DNA of 64,000 nt from Myripristis murdjan (taxonomy: Eukaryota; Chordata; Actinopteri; Holocentriformes; Holocentridae). A program made the position numbers and the translations under genes. Of the stretch, positions 36,175 through 51,000 are shown piece by piece. Where the stretch lies: NCBI RefSeq assembly GCF_902150065.1, contig NC_043998.1, positions 2,486,001 to 2,550,000 on the forward strand. Direction: 5' to 3'. The notes under the pieces are model-generated. The model searched no databases and was not told where the DNA came from. It saw only the letters and a program-made list of their open reading frames with translations. The stretch's first letter is position 1. Each line of letters begins with the position of its first letter.

Positions 36175-36654
36175 AAAGAATGCAGACAGAGAGAGGGAGC
36201 GGAATTTTACGCACGTCAAATGATCTCCAAAGTGAGCGGTGATCGTCTCCCTCTCTCTTTCTCTATCTTACATTAACATCAAATAAAATAATTATCATAT
36301 TCTGCTATAGCGCGTTTTATTGTAGGCAAGAACAAGATTGTTGTGGTCTTGTAGGCTACTTGCACATTTTTTTTTTAAACTCTCTAGTCGTTGTGTCGCC
36401 ATAAACATATAATAACACACACTTATATTGTGACTGTAATAATCAGTAGAGATTATAGCGGTTATTTTAATGGTATATTCATTAACAATAATTTATGTTC
36501 TATGCACTATTGACCTATAGTACTTATCGTTTTTCATCTGAATGATATAAGGTTTTTAGTTTTTGGTAAGGAAATACACACGTAAGATAGGCTAAATATA
36601 TTCTTACTTAAAAAGAAGATGTTTAAAATAAAAACTCAAGGTAAGGTAAGGTAA

Positions 36655-36702
<48 letters not shown>

Positions 36703-36714
36703 TGCGCGTGCGCG
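36703..36714 (+). promoter_or_regulatory. NRF1-like site upstream of mta3
   Basis: TGCGCGTGCGCG fits the NRF1 consensus except for one central base. It sits 277 bases before the mta3 start, next to the (GT)n tract. Binding is inferred. Confidence 0.4.
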
Positions 36715-36990
36715 GTCCCCCTCCCACAGTCAGCAGTCAGTGGTTTTCGGGTTGAGCCGACTTCTTTTGGCTGCCGTGAGTTCACTGTATTGTATAGGCT
36801 ACTGTGAATCGTAGGAGGAGGGGGGTTACGCTGCCAAAAAGATCTCCCAGTGGCTTATTAATCACAGTATCGACGATCACAAAATATCACGGCGTCTCCG
36901 TTTTTTATAAATACAATTTTATCGTTTTTATTAATTTATTCTATTTCCCTTAGTTTATGGTTTGCGTTTTAACACTCCGGGAGGGCAGAA

Positions 36991-39024
36991 ATGGCGGCCA
37001 ACATGTACCGGGTCGGAGGTATGTATGTCAATGTGGATCTCTTTATCAAGTAGAAACACGGCAAGTTTTGCTTTCTGTGGGAATTATGCGGCATTATTTA
37101 AGTTCGTGTGCAATTAATGGCGACAATCATCGGCGCTTTATCCAACGGGGGTGCGTTAAGTTTGGGTAGAAAAGTGATAATTTCTAAATATTTGGGATTC
37201 AAAATGGGTCAGGCCTCGCGTCTATCGTGGCCACAGCAGCTAGCCGCCAGCTTGCTAAATGGCTAGCTTACATTGTAAACATTTTTCCCCCCCATTGTCT
37301 GCACCTTTGTCTTCGCATAATTGCATCAGGTACACAGAGGTTTGTCCACGAAACGGGGCTTTTTTCGACTAGAGCTGTGTATTAAAGGGTGTTAATATGT
37401 TGTCACGGGGAGTCTGTGAGACTGCCTTTGTATTTGCCTCCTCTGGCACACAGCCATTAGTACGAGTCCTTATTTAGCTAACGTTAGCACCAGCAGAGGG
37501 TTCACTGATTACTATTATCGTAGCCCCAGCGTGTGGTTTCCCATTTTTTAAACACTGTATTTAATCATTTGTCCAGCATTAGATGCCGTGCACATACGCG
37601 CTATTCAGCTGTTTTGGCCGCAAGTGCAATTAATTAGCAATTTGGCTTCATTGGCTAGCTAGCTGGTTAGCAGTCCACTGGAATTCAACATCAAATTATT
37701 GTCTCGTTTCATGGCGTCGTTGCGTCGGGCTGGATTAAACCTTACACCCCCTCTTCACACACACTCAGCCCTGCAAATGTCTAGTTTGGCCCTGATATAA
37801 CCCAAATGACACAGAAACCACACATGTAACATAAAGGTAAACAATAACAAGCGATATTTCACCGGCCAGCAATGTTTCACGGACGTTTCAGTGTTGTTGG
37901 TTTATTAGGTATCGGCATGTTTTTGTCAAACTGGTCACCTTTGCTGCGGTGTTACTCCTGTTGCCTTCAAGTGCTCTCTGTAAACCCGAGTTATATGAGA
38001 CGAGTGGATGCATTCAGGTGTTATTTAGGTCTGAAGAAATAATAAAAATCGATGATGTAACAACAAGAGGTGGATGTCACTGTCAGGTTTGTTGGTCATA
38101 ATTAAGGTAATTCACTAAGAAAAAAAAAAAAAAAAAAAAAGGCAAGAGAACCACAAATTCAACCAAGAGTGAAAATGGCCGGGTGTACTTATTACCTAGA
38201 TAGAATGCTAAGTAGTTACATATATAAATTTGATATATAACTTTGTACCATAAGTTGTTGACATTGCCTCCATCCTCTACACCCTTTAAATGTCACGCAT
38301 TGATATCTCATGTAATACACATTCCAAGTCATATCTATCACTTAAATTGGTTGTTTATGTGTGTAATCCTTGTAATAACAAGATTTTGGACAGAACTTGA
38401 AGGCAGCAGTTGCCTGGGACTGAAGCCTCCTGTAGATCTAAAATTGTTGAGTTAAATCAGACTGGATTTCTTTCACCGGGGCTTGTTGGAGCCATGTTTA
38501 TGTTGATTGGAGAGTGGGTATGGGGACTCAGCTTTAATGACTTTGCCTCATCCATATCATCAATCTGTTTGTCGTGTGACACACATGAAAATAATTACAT
38601 TATTAAACAAATACGAGGTGAATAAAGCTGCTGTCACACAGGCCATAAAAGCGCTGTGTTACACATAATGGATTGGTTGGGTCGTCTTCGTTAAAGTGGT
38701 TGTCTCAGTATCACTTGTCCTTGGTAGTGATGGTTGTAATTGGGCATTTTTATTAGCTGCATGTAATTCAAATTTATCATTTCAATTATTATTTTTTGAA
38801 GCACTGTGTACATAGGAAATGATTTACACTCGTTTTTTAGTGATGGCATGTATCACCATCACACATCAACAGCCTACTGTTTGCTGCAGCAGCAGGGCAG
38901 GAAGTGCCTTGCTCAAGGGCATAGGGAGGTAATTGTGCTATACGACTGCTTAACTCACCATCAGTGACAAGTTGGTCTTGCAAGCCTACTGGTCCTTACA
39001 GTGTCTGGTACAGTAAAGTGATCA

Positions 39025-39079
<55 letters not shown>

Positions 39080-42000
39080 TGCGCTCGTGTTCTGTTGCAG
39101 ATTATGTGTTCTTTGAGAACTCCTCCAGTAACCCTTACCTGATCCGCCGGATAGAAGAGCTCAACAAGGTACTGCAGTGTATTTGTGTCATTTGTGTGTG
39201 TTGTGTGTCATTTTCACCTGAGGGTGAATAGCTCAAATGCCTTCCTGTTTGGAGATCCTGCTCCCCCCCCCCCCCCCCCCCCCCCCCCACACCCCACACA
39301 CCCCTCCCCTGCAACAGTGTATGTGTTTTTTGTATTTAAAAATGTTTGTAATATGATGCAGAGAGACAGATGTTGCCCGTCTCCCAACTGTCGTTGATAT
39401 GGCAACCTGTGGGGTGAGCAAGGGCACACCTGTGGGAGTGTATGTGCAGGATGTGGGGAACTACCAAGTCTTTCTGAAAGGCTTGTGCTGGTACAGGCTG
39501 GGTAGGGACATTGGGACTGTATGTTCTAGGAAACAGCAGACTTGAGTTTAAGGACGGGATGAATGCACACACGGTTTCGATTAGAGTCATCCCTGGTTTG
39601 TTTGTTGCACGCAAATTTTAAGTCCACCTCATGTGGAAAATTTGACCTGAATGGCAATGATGCTTCGTTGCATTACTGTAACACATAATGCACCCTCCTT
39701 CTCCCACAAGCTAGAAGAAGTTGGGTGCAGTATTTCCCACCATCGTACCAGCACACACACACACACACAATCCATCTCCATCAGGCATGGCATTTAATAT
39801 TGGAATAGTCAATAAGCCTGTCTAACTAATTATACAGCCAGTCAATCAATCAATCATCTGATCAAAACCATTCATTCTGGCCTGGTCAGCCCGTCATAGC
39901 AGTCTCGCTTGACGAGCACACAAAGGAGCCGGGTCTCTTGGGAAATTAGAGGTTGTTGCAGGGGAGGTGTTGCCACTTCTTTCAGCCCTCCTGTGTCTCT
40001 CCGTCTCTGTGTGTTTTCAGACGGCCAGTGGGAACGTGGAGGCCAAGGTGGTGTGCTTCTACAGGAGGAGAGACATCTCCCACAGCCTCATCCAGCTTGC
40101 AGACAAACATGCAAGTCAGTACCAGCCCCTGCCACTCATCAGCAGACTTGTCTTCAGTAGGATGGTTTATGTTGAGGGTTTGAATGAAAGCAGGAATCAA
40201 AAATCAAACCGTTCTCACCACAACTGATTAATTGGGAGGCATTATTCATTGATTGTGTGACATAACAATTTTCTTAGTTTCAGCAGTCATTGCAAAAAGA
40301 GGGATAAAAGTAAAGTTCCTTTGAGTTCTTGTATGTTGAAATACTATTTTAAGATGTATGTAAACCAAGGAGGAAGTCACCCACACACATTTGTTGCCAC
40401 AGTTAAAGGTTAAAGAGTCAGAAACTTGATTAAAACTTGTGAAGTATTATATGTGTATGTTAAGGTAGAATAATACTTTCTCTGACCTTTTTTGATAATA
40501 TAGAAATTAATGAATTATATCAATGTCGTGCCCAATGAGAGCCCATGAATTTACTGTTTTTACTTTGGCCTTCTTCCTTAATGTTGTCACCTTGAGTTAT
40601 TTCCATAATTCACAGTAATGAAATACTCTTGAATTGAGTATGTATTAAATAATGTAAAATTGCAAAGAAAGTCACTTATTACAAATATATGGCCAAGCTT
40701 TAACTGAATGTTTTACATGGAGTGAAGAGCTCTCGGTCATCATCATCATCATCTCAGGTTAGAGCCAAAGCTCAGATTACAGTGAAACTCCTGAGGGGTA
40801 TTCCATGAGGCAGGACTAGCAAGTTACCTAAATAACGTTTGAAATTTTGTCTGTTATTTGCAACTGTCAGAAGCGATGAGTGAATCATCCTAATCCCCAA
40901 CGTTCAACTGTTGTTTTACAGATTCAAATCACTCTCAGCAGGATGCAGCACAATCTTTGCCACAGTTATCTGGCTAACTTTCTTCATCTTGGCTTGAGGA
41001 ATACCCTCATGGTGTAATTTTTTTGAATGTGTTGTGTCTTTTTGAGCCATTCTCTGTTGCGTGTTGCTCATCAATTCAAGTCAAAATTTAAAGGCATTCA
41101 TTTGTAATCCATCCAGGTTATCCCATATTTGAATAATGAATTTATTTATGTTAACTAGGGAAATTATTGCAGCCATAAAAATATTAGGTAAGATAAGATA
41201 ATCTTCCTTGTCCACAGATGTGGAAATTTGCCTTTGGCTTCACCAGTTGGTTAGAGCACATCACGCAAAATCACAGTACATACATTAATAAAATCACAGC
41301 ATGCCAGTGCAGACAATAATAACGGACATGGTTCCAGTGTGAAGAGTGTTTACCAGTTTAGCAGAGTTATTACATTTGGTATGAAAGACTTTTTGTAAAT
41401 GCTCTTGGTTGCTGCAGCGGCTCTACAGTGTCTTCCCGAGGGCATTTTTATGAATTCTTAAAGAGGGGATGAACAGGATCAGACACAATTTGTCTGGCTT
41501 TTTGTTTCGCCTGCATTTTCTATATACATCCTAGTTGTCTCTGCTCTTTCCCAGTAATTTTACTGGCCATGTTTATAACTCTGGATAGTCAATTTTTATT
41601 CTTAGACCCCGGGTGCCCACACCATGTACACATATTAAAAGTCTAAACAAGACTTGTAAAATGTTTTCGCTCATATTGTTGAATCCAAATTCCTGATTAG
41701 ATACAATTGCATTGCTTATTACACATATTGTAAGTGATTCTAAAAGAATTTCCCTCATATTTGCCTGTAAGAGGAAACTTGTTGTCAGGTGACCTCAACA
41801 GTGAAATATGAAGTTATTACAAAACACCTAGTTTTCATAGCACAGGATGCAAAATGGAAAATCACAGTTAGTTGATGAACTTCACTCCTTGGAGGAGAAA
41901 GGGACAGTTATGAACAGCCAAGGAAACCAGTGCTGCTACAAGAGGCAGAATTCAGTCCATCAGTGTCATGTATCGTGTACACGTGTGAAAGAGACCACCC

Positions 42001-45000
42001 TGCTGTTTGGGGCCACTGTTGGTCATTTCTGTCAGATTTCCTCACCAAGATTGAAAACTGTGCCAGTGTTAGTGGTGGCTAGCGAAGAGTTAGCCAGCAT
42101 TATTAAGATTCCAGTGACAGATGGCGTTTATGTATCTCCGAACTTGAATACACAAATATTTGACCATATATAATCATTTTCAACGGTGATTCAAAACCTG
42201 TGTTTGCTGTCTGTGTTTCTTGCTGGCTCAGCTGCGCTCCACCTGCTTTTCCATCATGTTTTTAAAATTTCATTCCTATCCCTGAGCGTAATAGATTCGG
42301 CATCGTTCACAGATGACAGCTTTTATTTCTTTACTGCCTTTGAGAGCCTTTGCACCAGCCCTGCGGTGTAATTACAAGGACAGCCTGTGCAGTAATGAAA
42401 TAATTTGAAATGGCCTTGAGAGGTGACCTGATGAGTTGATCTTAAACCATCTGCAACTTAATTTATTTTAACATCTCTTCATTGATGTCATTAGTAAAAA
42501 TAAATATATTCTTTTTGCATTACTGTTTGTCTCCATTTGCTTTCATTTGCATAGACTTTTTTCATGTCTCTTCCTAGTTAATTATGAAAACTTGTAGCTG
42601 AGTTGCTCCCACATTATTTCTAATTAACACAGTCATGGTTGTGTTTCCGAGTGGTGGTAGCATTCACTTAACCGGCCTTAAATTCATGATTGATGTTTTT
42701 TGTTTGTTTACTGTTAGTTCTTTGACATAGTTCCTCATGTCGTATTGTTCTGCATTTCCGTGCGCAGAGGACTTGGAAGAGGAGAAGGAGAACCCGACAG
42801 AGACGGAGCTAACAGACAAACAAAAACACCAACTTCGCCACAGAGAGCTCTTCCTGTCCCGGCAGTATGAGAGCCTACCTGCAACACACATCAGGTACAC
42901 ACACATACTCATACACACACACACACACACACACTGACCCTATATCTCATCATGTGCAGGTAGTGCGCATGGGTAGCCACTCATCCAGCCATAAACACAC
43001 AAATCCGCCACTGCTCTCTCTGCCCGCGTCCTTATCTTACATCATCCTCTCTCTCTCTTTCTCTTTGTCTCTCCTAGGGGGAAATGCAGTGTGGCATTAT
43101 TGAATGAGACTGAAGCAGTTCTTTCATACCTTGACAAAGAGGTAAGCACAAGAAAAGAAAATTGATATCCTCTTACGTTACTAGCTTTTTTTGTTGTTGA
43201 AAATAGTCATTGCTGATCGAAGTTATATATGTTATGGGAGACCAGTGGGTACCAGGGGTGAGTAGTAACACATTACAGGTGACTCAAATGAATGCAATTT
43301 TTGAAGAACAAGTACTCGTAGCATTATTTTCTGGGCTGAACTTATTACTTTTGCTCAAGTATATTTTGTAAACAGGTAATCTACTGTTTTCCATGGTACA
43401 AGATAGGTTCAAGAGTGGTTTAAGAGAAAGCTGATGATTTTCATACCATGAGCTTATAGACACACATCGCTCTGCAGCTGTGTAGTCCACACCACAGAGC
43501 AAGATATTGAAGAAGAAGGCCACGCTGCAGTCAGCGACCTTTTCAACTTCAAATCGGGCTGCTCAGCTCGCTAGCGGCAGTGGAAAGTCAATGATTAAAT
43601 CAGAAGCTGCGAGAGAGCAACACTGGGGCGCACTTAGATCCACTTTTTAAAATGATGCGAAAAAGGGAGACGGTTAGATTATGAAGTGCTGTCTGTGCCT
43701 GTCCCAAACCACCCAATTTCAGGGTTTAAAGACTCATCATCCAATATACACAAGCACATCCCGGTAAGTTTTTCATTGCTATGAATTAGCTAAGCATCCC
43801 GATAGCTCACCTGGAAGTGCGCATCCCACTTGTTAAGGCTGAGTCCTGACCGCAGCGTCCTGGGTTCAAATCCAACCTCAGGCCATTTGCTGTACGTTAT
43901 CCCCTCTCTCCTCCCTGCTTTTCCTGTCCCTCTCTCAACTGTGACTGTCAAATAAAGCAGAAATGTTAAAAAAAAAAAAATTAGCTCAACATAAGGCCTG
44001 ATAATAGTGTCATTCAAAATAAAGCTGGCATAACTATAACTGTTGGACAAGTTCAGTTATATATAAAAAAAAACTTTATTAAACTCTTGTGTAAAAGCAT
44101 CTTGATTTAGTGATGCTTTCTTTTGAAGAAAAACAAAACGTAAAAATTGGACTAACCACAAATTCAGACTAGAACCATCACTATTATTGCATTGTGTTAA
44201 AATAGTTCAAACCAAAAATGTAACTAGCACTCACAACTCAAAGTATTTTTTTTTTCACTGAGAACTCTTTTACTTAAGTAGTTTTTTTACAGGGTAACTG
44301 TATTCTCAAGTGCATTTTTAGATGAATAACTGCACTCTTATTCAAGTACAGTTATTCTGTACTCTACCCACCCCTGGTCGGTACATTGTCTAATCTCAAA
44401 TGGGAAGTGGGGCGAGTTGAAGGAGTTCACCTCTGTTTCCTATTAAAGTTTTACCATCATATCTTAATTTTAGGACATTGTAACTGCTGTAAGGAACAAT
44501 GACTGTATAATGCCAAAGAAATGAATTCTTCATTTAAATCAGATACGTTTCTGTAATAGGGCTCCTGAGGCGCACGGGGCACATGGAATATAAAGGAATA
44601 TTGAGAAAAGTATTCCAGACAAGGAAAGTCAGGGCCGGAGATTTTACAGATAGCTACTTTACAAGAATACCAAAATGTATTACCAAATGTATTTTGCAGT
44701 TTGCTACATACATTGATTGCATTAGATGGTGGTTTTCAGCTGTTTTCCTGTGTTGTATGGCTGCTTCTCAAAAGCAAGTCTAAAAGTAGTGGAAATTTGA
44801 AGTTGACACTTCAGAATCAGTCTTTAACAAGCCAACAGTGTCTGAAATATTTAGGCCATGGATGCCTCCTTTACTTTGTGATGGAAAAATCATGGAGTTT
44901 ACCATCAGGGGCATGGAAGGAACCCTGGCGTTGGAAGATTTGGAGGCATTTTTATAGTGTTGGCTGTATGTTGTTTTCTCCAGGATACCTTCTTCTACTC

Positions 45001-48000
45001 CCTGGTGTACGACCCGACACAGAAGACCCTGCTGGCTGACAAGGGCGAGATCAGAGTGGGACCGCGCTTTCAGGCAGACGTACCTGAAATGCTACAAGAG
45101 GGTATGGACAACACACACACACACACACACACACAGACACACACACACACACACACACTTGAACCATTTAACCTCCTCAACTCTGCTGCTACTATCAGTG
45201 GGTTTGTCATTACAAATGTATGCTGCTCGGCTAAACTTTGTTTGAACCCACAGAGTTTTATTTTAAATTCAAGTGGAGATCCAAAGGTTTCCAAAGACAC
45301 TAAAGTGTCCCGCTGAATTCCTTTTAAATGTATATGGAAGTGCACAAGACATCTAGATATTTTCTGTTTCATCTAATGGTGCAGCCATAAAACAATGGCA
45401 TCTTTGGTTTGAATATTTCACTCAAAAGAAATGTGATGCAGCTTCAGTGCATGTGACCTTTTACACGACATCTTTTAAAACTTTATTTACCTCTGTACTA
45501 AAACATCATTTTATCTTGAGCTACAATAATGACAGCTGAAGTGGTTTCTTTAGTTTCTAATGATGGAGTATGAGCAGATACTGTCCTGCTGTGGTTGAAA
45601 GTAGTTGTCAATATAAAATGCCAGTGAAAGTGCGGTGAAATAATTATGTTCTTCAGATTATTGAAACTGAAATTTGTGGCTGGTATTTGTGATCAGAATA
45701 TTTAACAAAATAGCCGGGAATACAAGGTCTGTCTCTTCACCTTCAATCGCTGGTGGAGCTGCAGCACTGTGTGTAAGCCTCTCTTCCTGTGTTCTTCAGG
45801 TGAGGCAGATGACAGAGACCAGTCTAAGCTCGAGGAGAAGCTGTGGGATCCAGAGTGTCCTCTCACCAATAAGCAGATAGACCAATTCCTAGTGGTGGCA
45901 CGGTACGACCTTTGACTTTAGACCCCTGCAGCTCTGTTCCCCTACTGACAAATTGACCAATTGGATGTTCTAGCACGTTGTAACCTTGACTGCTTCAGAC
46001 TGCAGCCCCAACCCTAACCTTCACTAGCAGACAGAACCACTAGCTCTCAGTATTGGCACATTGTGATCCTGCACCTCGGATCTGACCAACAAACACAAAC
46101 CACTTACTACAAATTATGGAGAGAGGTGGTGTTGTGCTGCATGTGCATACGATCATTACTCATGAAATTATTCAAGGGGAGTCATAGCAATAGCATATGT
46201 AACTGGCTCTGACATTATTATACTGTGACATCCATAAATTATATCCATGACTCTAATTGGGTTATGTACACTTACGCAAAAATGAATCGGTCATTAAAAG
46301 TCATTATAAATTGACTTTTATTTTGTGTGCCCAGGGCGGTCGGAACCTTTGCCCGAGCGCTGGACTGCAGCAGCTCAGTCAGACAGCCGAGCTTACACAT
46401 GAGCGCAGCTGCAGCCTCGCGAGATATCACACTGGTGAGCTGGACACACATGCACACGCACACACGCATACACACACGCACACCATATCCACTGCCTGAT
46501 CCTCATTAGAATTCTTGAATTATAACTCCTTGTTTGTTGCCTTGTATCCAATGCCTGTAGTTCCATGCAATGGACACACTCCATCGTCATGGTTACGACC
46601 TGTCCAGCGCACTGAGTGTGTTGGTTCCAGCGGGCGGCCCAGTGCTGTGCAGAGACGAGATGGAGGAGTGGAGCGCCTCCGAGGCCGGAATGTTCGAAGA
46701 GGCACTGGAGAAATATGGCAAAGACTTCAACGACATCCGACAAGACTTTGTAAGCATGTTTTTTTTTTTTTTTTTTTTAATGCTCTGCTCACACCGCAGT
46801 GATGCATGGATGTCAGTGAGCTGAAACCTCAAATTGGTTTCTTGTTGCCAAGATGACTTGAATAAACGAGCTGGGATATGAAACCGTGTGCACTGTGAAC
46901 CAAGAGCTTGCAGATCACACGCTACACCAGGTAATTTCACTGATTGGTTCCTCCTCTCTGGCTGAAGGTGTGTTAATCAGTGAAATCACCGAGTGTAGTG
47001 TTGGGTTGGAGTGAAAACCTGCAGACTTGTGACCTTCCATGACACATGGCTGCTGTCCTGGAACAAGACGCTAAATCTGCATTGATAAAACAAAATTAAA
47101 GGCTGTGTTGAATAGCATGGTGTAGCCGTTCATTTCGAAGGCTTGTTGTCATCCCCAAAAGGAAGTAGGTTTTAATTTGTATAAAATATCAAATATCAAA
47201 TATATCAAAGCCGGGAATTGGAATAGCCCAGGCAAATCTAAATTTAGTGTTACATCTCTTTTCCCTGAACTCCAAAATGGTCAGTCAGGGGAAGAAAGCC
47301 CTTTTATTATGCAGGTGCACAAACATTCACTTTTTTTTTTTTTTTTTTTTTACTTTTCCACTTTCATTATTATTTCAGGGGGGAAATTCAGCTCTTGTCG
47401 CAAAATTTTGCCTGCAGTCATGGTAGACAACACTTTCCTCCAGGACTTTGCTCTCCTTTTGAAAACAACGCACACCCAGTTATCCGTATTATCCGTATAC
47501 CTGTACAATACGGATGTAAGATAAGGGTGTGTGCACTGACACCAGGTGCTCATGAATAGTTATTAACTATGTGAATCACAGTGTGTCGAATTTTTTCAGT
47601 GTGTGCTTCTGACTGGTGCTCAGAACTGAGCGAAGCCTCTGTGGTCATGATACCCTGCTCATGAATATTCATGAAGGCTTTCACACCCAGACGGCAAGAA
47701 CATGAGATATTAATACCACTAATTTGCTTTCTGTCTCTCCTTTCGCTTTCTCTCTTCCCCTTTTCTTCCGATTCTCTAACTCTCTCTCTCTCCCTCTATC
47801 TGTGAAGCTGCCGTGGAAGTCTCTGACCAGTATCATAGAGTACTACTACATGTGGAAGACCACAGACAGATATGTGCAGCAGGTGAGACAATTTCAGTTC
47901 ATTTTGATTGCAAACTGAATTTTCCCATTAGAGGAAATTTGAGTTTACAGAGTTAAAAAGACACAAATCACAACAACATAAACTTAATTAGTTCTCTTCT

Positions 48001-51000
48001 AAACAGGAGAGGAAATGCTATTCATGAGCAAATTTGGAAATCTGCAGTGCAGTAGCTGTAAGATTCAAATTAATCATCGAGGTGTAGACAGTTTCCGTGA
48101 CAACAGTGAGACTTTTTCTGTGACTGTGTGACCAGCACTGGGACCACAAGTCACACTGGATAAGAGCATAAATTAAATACATAAAATGTACATGTAAGAA
48201 TTCCCCATATTAGTCCCATAACTCTTTTCCACTTGTAAATTATGTCTCAGCCTCATAGAACTTGAAGTCTGGCAACAAAGGGTTAATCTCCTTTGCGCCA
48301 GCGGATTATTCATGTGATGAAATATAAATCAACTTTATGGATTTCCTGTGATAGCTGGCTGCAAAAGTATCACATGATGGGAAGAAAGGAAGCGCCTCTC
48401 TTGTTTGAACTGCAGTCAGAAGGGCATTTAATGATTACCTCTGTAATCGAGCAGTCACATTTTCATGCCGACTATTGGCATGGAACTTGCGCGGCTTTTT
48501 GAGGCCTGCATTGCTCAGGAGGTAGAGCAGCCATCTAGTAAACGGAGGGTTCTTGGTTTGATCCTCGACATTGAAGACATTGAACCTCCTAATCGCTCTT
48601 GTTGGGCAGCTTGGCAGCTTGGCACCTTGCATGGCAGCCTATGCCATCAGTGTGTGAATGTGTGTGTGTGTGAATGGATGAAGGTGAGGCCAAAACATTG
48701 TAAAGTGATTTGAGTGGAGGTGGACTAGTTAAGTGCTACATAAATGCAGTCCTTTTACTTTTGTAAATGGACTGCATTTGATGTCACGTCTTGTCTGAGA
48801 GGCGCTGTATAAATGCAGATCACTTGTTTCTTTTGTATTAGCTGGGTCCTCTGAACCTCTGTACTGTTTTTTTCCTCTCTGAGCAGAAGAGACTGAAGGC
48901 AGCAGAGGCAGAAAGCAAACTGAAGCAGGTTTACATCCCCACATAGTAAGTAATTTTATTACTTGACTGTTTTATTCTCCTGTCAAAAGTTATATCGTCA
49001 GTATTATTGGGATCTACTTGCTGCTGGGAGCTGAAGATATTTCTGCATATTTAATGGTATCAGAAGCCCTCGCAAAAGGCAGGTTGGTCATTAGCCTGTT
49101 TATTAAACCTCTCCCTCTTCTCCCTGACAGTAACAAGCCCAATCCCAACCAGATCTCAATGACCAATGGGAAGATGGCGACAGTAAATGGGGCGGGGCCA
49201 GGGGCCTACCATGCGGCAGGCGGGGGCAGAGCCTGCGAGAGCTGCTACAGTGAGTTACGAGCGTGTGTTTCAGCATGGACGTGTGTGACGAGAGTACTGG
49301 CCTAATGCATTTTAGCAATAAAAGGCAACAAGAACCAAAGCAGTACCGAACAGCTAGCAGATTTTGCTGTTTAATATCTCCCATGGGTCTCCAAGACTGG
49401 AGGAAGTGGCCCCCTTCTAATTTGACCATCACTGCTAATCTATTGTGACTGCTGCCACTAATCCAGGAATCAATACTCCCCTTCCTTTCATCTTCCACTC
49501 AACATTTCCTTCATCACCCCTCCTCCCCTCTCCCTCCCCAAGCGTCCATGTGGATACAGTTTCTCTAGATGTCTTATTGACTGGCTGTAGATGCTGATCT
49601 CCAGCTATCGACTGTAGGCATCCAGAATGTGTTGGACTGTTGTGCAGATGTTGATAAAATCATTCTGGGAAAGACCAGCAGCGGCAGTGCAGCAGAGATC
49701 GATGTGCTAAGTGTCTGTAGACCCCTTACCCCTATGGTGATTCAAACCATCCTGTGTGTGTGTGTGTGTGTGTCCTACGTCAACAGCCATGCAGTCAGCC
49801 CAGTGGTACTCGTGGGGGCCTCCCAACATGCAATGCCGCCTGTGTGTGTCCTGCTGGATGTACTGGAAGAAGTACGGGGGCTTGAAGATGCCAAGCAGAG
49901 CAGAGGGACCAGAGGAAAGGACCTCCCCCAGTCCTGCAGGCAATGTAAGTTCACACAGAGCCATAACATAAGGGATGCAGAGCAGCAGACTTTCCCTTAG
50001 AGATGCTTTCATTGATAAAGTAGGTTGATACCCAATAAAAACACACTGAATTCATTAATTTCTCTACATTAAGCAGCCTATTGGTTATTCGTTATGGCAA
50101 CCTTCATGGGTTTACAACTGTTGAGTTTATATTTGCTGATAATATTTCCGCCTGGGGAGAGATGAGGACAGCAGAGGCATTGCACCACAGAACAAACTGT
50201 GGCAGGCTACTGACCTGGTCAATACTGGATGCAGAGTGGGAGAAAGCATAACATTGTCACTAATACAATATTGAAAGGAAATAGCACTGTCTGGGATTAA
50301 TGGCACCTTAACGCACTGTGAAAAGGCATCATTATGCATGACACACAGCACAGTCAGACCGTTGCTGAGAGAGAGAGGGAGCATTGTACGCATTGTAAAA
50401 GCCCCATTAAATTAAATAAACCATAACTGATCTCTGAAGTGAAGTGTGTGTCCCACGCAGTTGCAGCTCCACAGTCCACACACACAGATAGAGGTAGAGG
50501 CTAAAGCAACTTAAGGATTTTTTTTTTAAATGAACTTGAGTCCTGGCGGGTTTTGGCTGACTTGAGAAGCCTGATGGAACAGATATAAACAGTTCAGTCT
50601 CACGTTAACGATGTCGTCTCGCGAGCGTGAAATGAGCGTTACGCTTGCAGTGTAGAAATGGCATAACTTTCCAAACACAGAATGGTTCAGTATTTAACAG
50701 GACGGTTTGCATCCCTAGATTTGCATGATATTTTATTGCAGTAATTTAAAATTATTTTATGAAGCTCAGCAGAAAAGTCCTGCCCAACTGCCTGTAGTAG
50801 GCAAACACTGGGGAGGGTCAATCAGTCGAAATCAATCTGTCTGCAGTTTGTTGAAACATCATGAAAACTCCCTGATTCATTTAAAGTTGTGGTCTTGTCA
50901 TTTTCAGAGATTTTAAAACTGACCATCTGTCTTGGAGCATTCTTTTTCTGCTGAGCAGAGTAAAGACAAACACATCCCAAATATTAAACAGGTGGCTGAC

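Larger units (their letters stand above)
35813..36990. promoter_or_regulatory. kcng3-mta3 divergent upstream region
   Basis: It is 1178 bp between start codons. It holds the alternating CA/CG tract at 36061-36174, a (GT)n tract at 36658-36701 and an NRF1-like TGCGCGTGCGCG at 36703-36714. No TATA box is clear on either side. GC-rich sequence is limited to the two gene-proximal ends. Confidence 0.5.

Noticed and set aside
38864-38990. SINE in mta3 intron 1
   Set aside because: GTGCCTTGCTCAAGGGCA recalls SINE-derived sequence, but no box A/B, tail or target duplication could be found. Mentioned only as a possibility.
41847-42173. 108-residue open frame in mta3 intron 3
   Set aside because: No motif, no splice support and average intronic composition.
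46561-46743. Minus-strand frames over mta3 exon 9
   Set aside because: Shadow frames of a strongly conserved plus-strand exon.
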